A stretch of 64,000 nt of DNA, taken from an uncultured Muribaculaceae bacterium. GTDB taxonomy: Bacteria; Bacteroidota; Bacteroidia; Bacteroidales; Muribaculaceae. This document shows, piece after piece, positions 60,827 through 64,000 of this stretch. The stretch's first letter is position 1. The number at the start of each line of letters is the position of its first letter. Below the pieces are notes generated by a model, which had not been told where the DNA came from, did no database searches, and saw nothing but the letters and a program-made list of their open reading frames with translations. Both the position numbers and the translations under genes were made by a program. Location: the NCBI GenBank assembly GCA_910578665.1, contig CAJTQU010000004.1, positions 62,001-126,000 of the forward strand, in the 5' to 3' direction.

Positions 60827-61333
60827 TCAGAACAATGGCATCACAGAAGTCGAATTCAGATACTTCTGTTCAAACTGCTGTTGCGACATAGTAAGCATCA
60901 TTATCGCCTGCACAAGCAATATGACACTCCACACAGACAAAAGCGCAAATCCTATTATCAACACACATAATATGGCGCTTATCAATGTTATGCCAAGACA
61001 CAATAGGCCTCCGGACACTTTGCCCATGTAGAAATAATGAATACCCAGCGAGCCAAGTACCAATGCCAGAATTCCGGCCACCACATGGTCTTTTCCGCCC
61101 GGTACCGTATTATTTACAGGACCTCCGACTGGAGGCATGCCGCTTCCCGGCGCAGACTGCTGCGACCAGCTATTGATTGCGACCATTAGTTCGGGGATGG
61201 TGTAGGCAGGCGCCCATTGCGGCATACCTTCTGTCCACACCTGTGTGCCAGGCTGTAAACCATAAGCCCGTAACTGGGAAATATCCATAGGGCCGACCTG
61301 CTGGTTATTATACATTATATACCACTGTGCCAT
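60827..61333 (-). CDS. GYF_2 and TM2 domain membrane protein
   Basis: A 168-residue protein. GYF_2 at 1-50 (WYIMYNNQQVGPMDISQLRAYG, TEGMPQWAPAYTIPEL), a Pro/Gly/Ser linker, then a TM2 domain (VVAGILALVLGSLGIHYFYMG), with a second and third helix after it. The architecture parallels the GYF_2-CD225 gene at 0.5-1 kb; the two share the pattern of a soluble GYF module on a small membrane hairpin. Function unknown. It directly precedes the SurA-like lipoprotein (gap about 13 bp), so it may be part of that operon. Confidence 0.85.
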   Translation of the reverse strand: MAQWYIMYNNQQVGPMDISQLRAYGLQPGTQVWTEGMPQWAPAYTIPELMVAINSWSQQSAPGSGMPPVGGPVNNTVPGGKDHVVAGILALVLGSLGIHYFYMGKVSGGLLCLGITLISAILCVLIIGFALLSVWSVILLVQAIMMLTMSQQQFEQKYLNSTSVMPLF

Positions 61334-61412
61334 AAGCTATTGCGTGTATTATTGTTATACCATCCATCAGATGCGCCCTCTGACTGACCCAAAGAGACAT
61401 CTCACAGACATG

Positions 61413-61420
61413 CAAAATTA
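61413..61420 (-). promoter_or_regulatory. Possible -7 element of the GYF-TM2/SurA/OstA/mutL operon
   Basis: On the minus strand TAATTTTG about 80 nt before the GYF-TM2 ATG; no convincing -33. Confidence 0.35.
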
Positions 61421-61491
61421 CAAAAAAATCCCTAAAATGCCCCTGTAACAGGCCATTTTAAGGAAATTTAATATGGGTATATGACAATTAC

Positions 61492-62241
61492 TTAACTGAT
61501 AAAAGCTGTGTCATTTTTTATAAGGCTGGCTTTCGCCTCCAGTTTGCGATAATCACGCGAGCACAGGTAGTTACGTATTGACTCTAGATGACGCATGCGG
61601 TGTATGTCGCTGCCTATAAAATCCACATATCCCTGTTCCAGCAGCCATTCTGCCGTTTGGCGGCATGCTTTGTCGTAATGTCCCGACAAGGACAGGAGGT
61701 TGACCTGGAACAAAATACTGTTGGCATGTAGTTCGGCATAACGCTCACGGTGGCGCTGGTAATACGGATACCGCTCGGGATGGGCCATGACAGGTATCAA
61801 ACCGTACACGCTCCGAAGTTCGAACAGGAAACCGTCAATGCCGAACGGCTCTTGAAACCACGAATTCTCCACTAACAGATAATTGCCCGGCAGGGGGCGA
61901 ACCTGCCCCGTTTCAAGATAGTGTTTCAATAATTCGTCCACACGGTATTCGGCAGAACAATTGAAATCCATATTGATTCCGGCCTGGAGGCAGTGCTCGG
62001 TCAGACTAAGATATGAGGCGGCTATGTCGGCCGGTGTGTTTGGAAATGTCTCATCCGTGACATGGGGCGTCACAATCATACGTGTGAAGCCCAGCGCGGC
62101 CATACCCTCGACAAGCTGCAACGAACGCTCGACCGACTGCGCCCCGTCGTCTATGCCGGGGCACACATGGCTGTGCAGATCAGTGTGCCAGAAGAGTTCC
62201 GGCAATACCTGGTCATGGCGTTTATGAAAAAATCCAAACAT
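61492..62241 (-). CDS. PHP-family tyrosine phosphatase (CpsB/YwqE type)
   Basis: A 249-residue protein with the PHP metal motif at the start (HTDLHSHVCPGIDDGA, about 19-34) followed by MIVTPHVTDETFPN, VMAHPERYPYYQ and FIGSDIHRMRHLES. These His/Asp residues bind the di- or trimetal centre. CpsB/YwqE enzymes dephosphorylate bacterial tyrosine kinases that control capsule and exopolysaccharide export. No kinase (Wzc-like) or glycan genes lie in the window, so its partner is elsewhere. It starts 11 bp after the phosphohexomutase stop; the pair is probably one transcript. Confidence 0.9.
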   Translation of the reverse strand: MFGFFHKRHDQVLPELFWHTDLHSHVCPGIDDGAQSVERSLQLVEGMAALGFTRMIVTPHVTDETFPNTPADIAASYLSLTEHCLQAGINMDFNCSAEYRVDELLKHYLETGQVRPLPGNYLLVENSWFQEPFGIDGFLFELRSVYGLIPVMAHPERYPYYQRHRERYAELHANSILFQVNLLSLSGHYDKACRQTAEWLLEQGYVDFIGSDIHRMRHLESIRNYLCSRDYRKLEAKASLIKNDTAFIS

Positions 62242-62252
62242 GGCTTAAGATT

Positions 62253-64000
62253 CTATTTCACACCGAGGTCGGCCAGAATAACATCTATATGCTTCTCTGC
62301 ATCAGCCACAATCTGCTCATACATAGAGGCGTCAGGCATATCCTCGCGAACTTCTATATAGAATTTGATCTTAGGTTCGGTGCCGGAAGGACGTATCGAC
62401 ACCTTGTCCCCTTTTTCAGTAAAGAACTGCAGTACATTAGAGGTTGCCGGGAAATCGAGTTTCTCTATCCGGCCGGTTTTCAGATTTGTAAAATTCAAAT
62501 CCAGATAATCTTTCACAGCAACGACATCAGAGCCGCCCAGACTTGCCGGAGGATTAGAACGGAACGCCTTCATCATGGCAACGATTTCTTCCGCACCAGT
62601 CTTGCCCGGACGCACGACACTCACACCGCGTTCACGAGAAAATCCGTATTGCGTGTATATATCTATCAGCATCTCATACAGATTCAGGCCTCTGTCTGCC
62701 GCCCATGCAGCAATCTCGCACATAAGCGATATTGCTGACACCGCGTCCTTGTCTCTCACAAAATCTTCGGCGAGGAAACCGTAGCTTTCTTCTCCGCCGC
62801 CCAGATAACGTGCCGACTGCTCGTTATTACGTATGACATCGGCTATCCATTTAAACCCGGTATAGCAGTCATAGCATTTAATATTGTTGGCATCGGCTAT
62901 GCGTTTGATAGTCTCTGTCGTAACAATTGTCTTGACACAATATTCCGTACCATTGAGGCGGCCCAGCTCGACATTGCGCGTAATCAGGTAATAGAGGAAT
63001 ATCATGACTATCTGGTTGCCGTTCACAAGTTGGTATTCCCCTTTCTTGTCACGCACCACGAGACCTATGCGGTCGGCGTCAGGATCAGATGCTACAACTA
63101 TCTCGGCACCTGTCTCACGAGCCTTTGCTATAGCCATAGCCATGGCCGACGCGTTTTCAGGGTTAGGGCTGTCGACTGTTGGGAAATCTCCGCTCTGCAC
63201 ATCCTGCTCGGGCACATGTATCACATTGGTAAATCCCCAGCGTGCCAGCGAATCATAGATAAGCATCGATCCAGTACCATGAATCGGCGTATACACGATC
63301 TTCATATCATGGTGGCGCGCGATAGCGTCAGGAGACAATGACAGCTTATGTATGTCATTCAGGAAATCATTGTCTATGTCGGCGCCGATTATCTCTATGA
63401 GCTTTTTGTCCGGAGTAAATTTAATCTGGTCTACAGATGTTATGGCGTTTACATATTCTATTGTCTTGACATCATGAGGAGCTATCATCTGCGCTCCGTC
63501 ACTCCAATAAGCCTTATATCCGTTGTACTCTTTGGGATTGTGGGAAGCAGTAACCACGACACCGCTCTGGCAGCCGAGATGGCGTATGCCATAAGAAATT
63601 TCAGGCGTGGGGCGGCAGGAATCAAACAGATATACTTTGATACCGTTGGCTGAAAATATATCTGCTGCCAATTCCGCAAACTTACGTGAGTTGTGGCGGA
63701 CATCGTGCCCTATACACACACTGATCTGCGGCAGATCGGCAAACGCGTCTTTAAGATAATTGGCCAGGCCCTGTGTAGCAGCTCCGACTGTGTAAATATT
63801 CATACGGTTAGAGCCGGCACCCATAATGCCGCGCAAGCCTCCGGTGCCGAATTCGAGATCCTTATAGAAAGCCTCGATCAAAGGTGTTTTGTCATCCGCG
63901 TCAAGCATGGCCTGCACCTCGGCCCGTGTCTGTGCGTCATATTTAGGGTCAAGCCACTTTCTGGCTTTTTCAATCACTGAACTCAACAATGCTTCGTTAC
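62253..64000 (-). CDS. Phosphoglucomutase/phosphomannomutase (5' end cut by window)
   Basis: At least 578 residues of an alpha-D-phosphohexomutase: FGTGGLRGIMG near the N-terminus, catalytic Ser in VVTASHNPKEYNGYK, metal loop DPDADRIG, sugar loop GGGEESYGF and phosphate-binding RPSGTEPKIKFY near the end. It interconverts hexose 1- and 6-phosphates. An ORF call beginning at 63989 uses TTG; codons upstream (for N, E, A) stay open to the window edge, so the true start probably lies just outside. The neighbour encodes a CpsB-like phosphatase, which fits a role in sugar-nucleotide supply for surface glycans. Confidence 0.93.
   Translation of the reverse strand, partial: NEALLSSVIEKARKWLDPKYDAQTRAEVQAMLDADDKTPLIEAFYKDLEFGTGGLRGIMGAGSNRMNIYTVGAATQGLANYLKDAFADLPQISVCIGHDVRHNSRKFAELAADIFSANGIKVYLFDSCRPTPEISYGIRHLGCQSGVVVTASHNPKEYNGYKAYWSDGAQMIAPHDVKTIEYVNAITSVDQIKFTPDKKLIEIIGADIDNDFLNDIHKLSLSPDAIARHHDMKIVYTPIHGTGSMLIYDSLARWGFTNVIHVPEQDVQSGDFPTVDSPNPENASAMAMAIAKARETGAEIVVASDPDADRIGLVVRDKKGEYQLVNGNQIVMIFLYYLITRNVELGRLNGTEYCVKTIVTTETIKRIADANNIKCYDCYTGFKWIADVIRNNEQSARYLGGGEESYGFLAEDFVRDKDAVSAISLMCEIAAWAADRGLNLYEMLIDIYTQYGFSRERGVSVVRPGKTGAEEIVAMMKAFRSNPPASLGGSDVVAVKDYLDLNFTNLKTGRIEKLDFPATSNVLQFFTEKGDKVSIRPSGTEPKIKFYIEVREDMPDASMYEQIVADAEKHIDVILADLGVK

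Noticed and set aside
1..64000. CRISPR array, complete prophage, insertion sequence or rRNA operon
   Set aside because: No regularly spaced direct repeats, intact transposase, phage structural genes or rRNA sequence were seen on either strand.

Overview
The window looks like chromosomal DNA from a gut-type Bacteroidales, plausibly Muribaculaceae-like. The family-level placement is inference. The evidence is: (i) at least eleven promoters with the Bacteroidetes architecture, a TTTG or TTG element about 19-20 nt upstream of TAnnTTTG; (ii) Bacteroidetes-specific families such as DUF4301, the OstA-like/SurA-like chaperone operon, a two-CBM20 GH77 enzyme and Rho with a long disordered insert; (iii) several secreted proteins ending in type IX secretion (T9SS)-type C-terminal domains.

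Layout. 1-4500 (minus strand): a small membrane operon (GYF-CD225, DUF2752, and a lipoprotein cut by the left edge), a RelA-type ppGpp synthetase with a degenerate hydrolase domain, and a secreted alpha/beta hydrolase. 4600-7260: tRNA-His and a BspA-like leucine-rich-repeat surface protein. 7800-13400: a complete seven-gene rseC-like/rnfBCDGEA operon for the ion-pumping Rnf complex. 13800-24870 (plus strand): a DUF4301 protein, a small orphan, rho with a long leader, ybaK-aroC-radical SAM in an overlapping operon, a type II NADH dehydrogenase, a META lipoprotein, a free-standing structured RNA of about 295 nt, a nitroreductase and a DUF486 protein. 24870-27250 (minus): a Uup-like ABC-F protein, RidA and tRNA-Thr. 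27600-29350: a leaderless Ntn hydrolase and a membrane protein. 29360-35310 (minus): 4-alpha-glucanotransferase, DUF1015, purA and a Fur-family regulator. 35460-39990: a thioesterase, dprA, a nucleoside phosphorylase, a YbiT-like ABC-F protein with a dead second ATPase site, and a Dabb protein. 40000-47400: three large secreted proteins with T9SS-like tails, one of them an M6 metalloprotease. 47400-51160: a nitroreductase and a class II (B12) ribonucleotide reductase.

51160-54560 is different in character: visibly more A+T-rich, with a 140-nt imperfect hairpin, two lipoproteins (one of the CotH kinase family), an oriT-like inverted repeat and a truncated tyrosine recombinase of Bacteroides mobile-element type. 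I read it as the decayed, internally deleted remains of an integrative element. 54590-64000 (minus) returns to core genes: mutL, an OstA/LptA-like protein, two SurA-like periplasmic chaperones, a GYF-TM2 membrane protein, a YwqE-type PHP phosphatase and a phosphohexomutase cut by the right edge.

Observations I rate most worth following: the structured RNA at 23.3-23.6 kb; an identical TTTACCCCCCC motif at similar distance upstream of the promoters of two secreted-protein genes; the mobile-element remnant with its hairpin; and degenerate catalytic motifs in RelA, MutL and the YbiT-like ABC-F protein.
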